The notes below the pieces were generated by a model that saw only the letters and a list, made by a program, of their open reading frames with translations, made no database searches and was not told the DNA's origin. From positions 1,922,001 through 1,986,000 of the forward strand of contig NZ_CP061314.1 of assembly GCF_018688255.1 (NCBI RefSeq): 64,000 nucleotides of DNA, given 5' to 3'. A program made the translations under genes and the position numbers. This document shows, in pieces, positions 62,417 to 64,000 of the stretch (within the stretch, counting starts at the first letter, position 1; every line of letters begins with the position of its first letter). The DNA comes from Polynucleobacter corsicus (GTDB lineage: Bacteria; Pseudomonadota; Gammaproteobacteria; Burkholderiales; Burkholderiaceae).

Positions 62417-64000
62417 ATTACCATCGATACCACCACCTCCAGCACTCCCGGCGCAGAAGTTTTAAGACGCCGTAGCTTCGCCATCATCTCTCACCCAGAT
62501 GCCGGTAAGACCACGCTTACTGAAAAACTCTTGCTATACGCGGGAGCGATTCAGATTGCGGGCAGTGTAAAAGCCCGTAAGGCAAGCAGACATGCGACCT
62601 CAGACTGGATGGAAATTGAGAAACAGCGTGGTATTTCTGTAGCCAGCTCAGTCATGCAAATGGAATATCGCGATTGCATTATTAATCTTCTAGATACCCC
62701 AGGCCACCAAGACTTTTCCGAAGATACTTATCGCGTATTGACTGCAGTTGATTCTGCATTGATGGTGATTGATGCTGCTAATGGTGTTGAGTCACAGACC
62801 TTGCGCTTGCTTGAAGTCTGCCGTGCGCGCAACACACCAATCGTCACCTTCATCAATAAGATGGATCGCGAAGTAAAGCCCCCCATGGAGTTGATGGATG
62901 AAATTGAAACTGCACTCGGTATTGAAGTAGTTCCTTTTACATGGCCAGTAGGTATGGGTAAATCCTTCGCCGGTGTGATTGATATTGCCAACTCTCAAAT
63001 GCGCATGTTCAAAGCGGGTGAAGATCGCGTGACCGAAGATTCTCATGCAATTGTTGATATTAACGATCCCGCCCTAAAAGAGCGCCTCGGTACTGATCTT
63101 GAAAATGCGCTCGCTGAAGTAGATTTAATTAAAAATGCGATGCCCGCCTTTGACCGTGAGGCCTTTCTAGCAGGCCGTCAGTCACCAGTATTCTTTGGCT
63201 CAGCCATTAATAATTTTGGTGTTCGTGAAATTCTTAACACCTTAGTTGAGCTTGCACCATCACCGGGATCACGCAAAGCATTACAACGCGAAGTGAGCCC
63301 AGCAGAGAATAAATTTTCTGCAGTGGTCTTTAAGATTCAAGCAAATATGGATCCAGCCCATCGAGATCGTGTTGCCTTCTTGCGTATTTGCTCGGGACAT
63401 TTTCAGCGCGGCATGAAACTGAAGATCTGTCGCAACGGCAAAGAAGTGCGCACCAACAATGCACTTTCTTTCTTGTCACAACGACGCGATATCTTAGATG
63501 AAGCCTTTCCTGGAGATATTATTGGCTTGCCAAACCATGGCCTACTTCGATTGGGCGATACGCTCACCGAAGGCGAGCAATTGCAATTCACGGGCTTACC
63601 ATTTTTCGCTCCAGAAATTTTCCGCATGGTCGAGTCCGCAGATCCGTTGCGCTCCAAGCAATTGCGCACAGGCCTAATGCAGCTTGGCGAAGAGGGTGCA
63701 ATTCAGGTATTTCGTCCCATGACTGGTGGCACTATGTTGCTTGGCGCATTTGGACAGTTGCAGTTTGAAGTGGTGAGCCATCGCTTACAAACTGAATATG
63801 GAGCAGAAGTACGTTTGCTACCGGCACGTTACAACTTGGCTCGCTGGGTAAGCTCCGAAGATCCTGTGGCACTTAAAAAATTCATGCTAGAAAATATTCA
63901 CCGCATGGCAGAGGACGTTGTTGGTGCTTCCGTATTTTTAGCTAGTCACAAATCTGAACTGGATGTTGCTCAACAGCGCTGGGAATCCATTCAGTTCCAT
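62417..64000 (+). CDS. prfC: Peptide chain release factor 3 (RF-3), 3' end outside window
   Basis: Translational GTPase recycling RF1/RF2. Open to the last base: G1 SHPDAGKTT, switch segments (RGISVASSVM, DTPGHQDF), NKMD, then domains II and III, ending WESIQFH just short of the usual C terminus. Upstream of the P-loop the frame reaches a TAG at 62402 without any ATG, GTG or TTG; ATT 62405, ATT 62417 and ATC 62423 are the only start-like codons. 62417 is a guess. No clear SD is seen. Confidence 0.92.
   Translation, partial: MTIDTTTSSTPGAEVLRRRSFAIISHPDAGKTTLTEKLLLYAGAIQIAGSVKARKASRHATSDWMEIEKQRGISVASSVMQMEYRDCIINLLDTPGHQDFSEDTYRVLTAVDSALMVIDAANGVESQTLRLLEVCRARNTPIVTFINKMDREVKPPMELMDEIETALGIEVVPFTWPVGMGKSFAGVIDIANSQMRMFKAGEDRVTEDSHAIVDINDPALKERLGTDLENALAEVDLIKNAMPAFDREAFLAGRQSPVFFGSAINNFGVREILNTLVELAPSPGSRKALQREVSPAENKFSAVVFKIQANMDPAHRDRVAFLRICSGHFQRGMKLKICRNGKEVRTNNALSFLSQRRDILDEAFPGDIIGLPNHGLLRLGDTLTEGEQLQFTGLPFFAPEIFRMVESADPLRSKQLRTGLMQLGEEGAIQVFRPMTGGTMLLGAFGQLQFEVVSHRLQTEYGAEVRLLPARYNLARWVSSEDPVALKKFMLENIHRMAEDVVGASVFLASHKSELDVAQQRWESIQFH

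Noticed and set aside
1..64000. Mobile element, prophage, defence island or CRISPR array
   Set aside because: No transposase, integrase other than XerC, phage structural gene, restriction system or repeat array was seen; gene order and composition look uniformly chromosomal.

Overview
The window reads as ordinary chromosome from a low-to-moderate GC betaproteobacterium of the Burkholderiaceae, most likely Polynucleobacter or a close relative. The pointers are a PhaM-type PHB granule protein, a DUF1840 protein, methionine synthase split into two overlapping genes, an argB-slmA pair, a single-cysteine DksA ending in RRELRQKLFGD, and very tight gene packing. No transposase, phage gene, CRISPR array, rRNA or tRNA was recognised. 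No gene-free stretch reaches 300 bases. The longest is about 250 bases between metK and ahcY, and it is filled with regulatory structure.

Layout. Positions 1-9 kb: the end of a cyclopropane-fatty-acid synthase gene with an SDR gene, dsbA with a SPOR-domain gene, argS, a DUF1840 gene, and split metH. Positions 9-13 kb: phaM, an MBL-fold hydrolase, a 58-residue DUF1289 gene with a TTG start, acuI, a small lipoprotein, a flavin reductase and a GST. Positions 13-19 kb: a complete RND efflux operon on the minus strand (outer membrane factor, adaptor, pump). Positions 19-26 kb: a minus-strand run of pteridine-reductase-like SDR, folB, ttcA, glmU, glmS and pirin. Positions 26-31 kb: MidA-type methyltransferase, cca, an NDUFA9-like protein, a soluble lytic transglycosylase and 5-formyl-THF cyclo-ligase. 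Positions 31-35 kb: metF, ahcY and metK. Positions 35-39 kb: two lipid A acyltransferases, dapF, pyrE and xth. Positions 39-51 kb: a long minus-strand run, in transcription order gatC, gatA, gatB, DUF484, xerC, CobW-family GTPase, dksA, argB, slmA, metX, metW, ampG. Positions 51-57 kb: the elongasome operon mreB-mreC-mreD-mrdA-rodA, then HU. Positions 57-64 kb: a small membrane protein, an LpxO-like hydroxylase, YggU, beta carbonic anhydrase, a third lipid A acyltransferase, a Tat-exported amidohydrolase, a pseudouridine synthase and a nearly complete prfC.

The strongest theme is the methionine/SAM cycle: metX, metW, metH, metF, metK and ahcY all lie in the window. Two RNA elements stand out. 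Upstream of ahcY-metF is an SAH riboswitch, followed by a hairpin that masks the ahcY ribosome-binding site. Upstream of metK is a compact element matching the conserved core and helix layout of SAM-II-class riboswitches. A 13-bp perfect palindrome abuts the SAH aptamer and overlaps a candidate ahcY -10 box. If all are real, both methyl-cycle metabolites are sensed at the RNA level, with a possible protein operator added. A second theme is the envelope: three LpxL/HtrB-like acyltransferases, an LpxO-like hydroxylase, AmpG, a lytic transglycosylase, DapF, GlmU/GlmS and the full Mre/PBP2/RodA set.

Other unusual points are prfC without any ATG, GTG or TTG start before its P-loop, a CCA-adding enzyme whose HD motif has eroded, a divergent pyrE/xth pair with start codons 8 bp apart, and an RND adaptor with a long amphipathic N-terminal extension. 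All functional calls rest on recognising motifs and families by eye; no database search was run.
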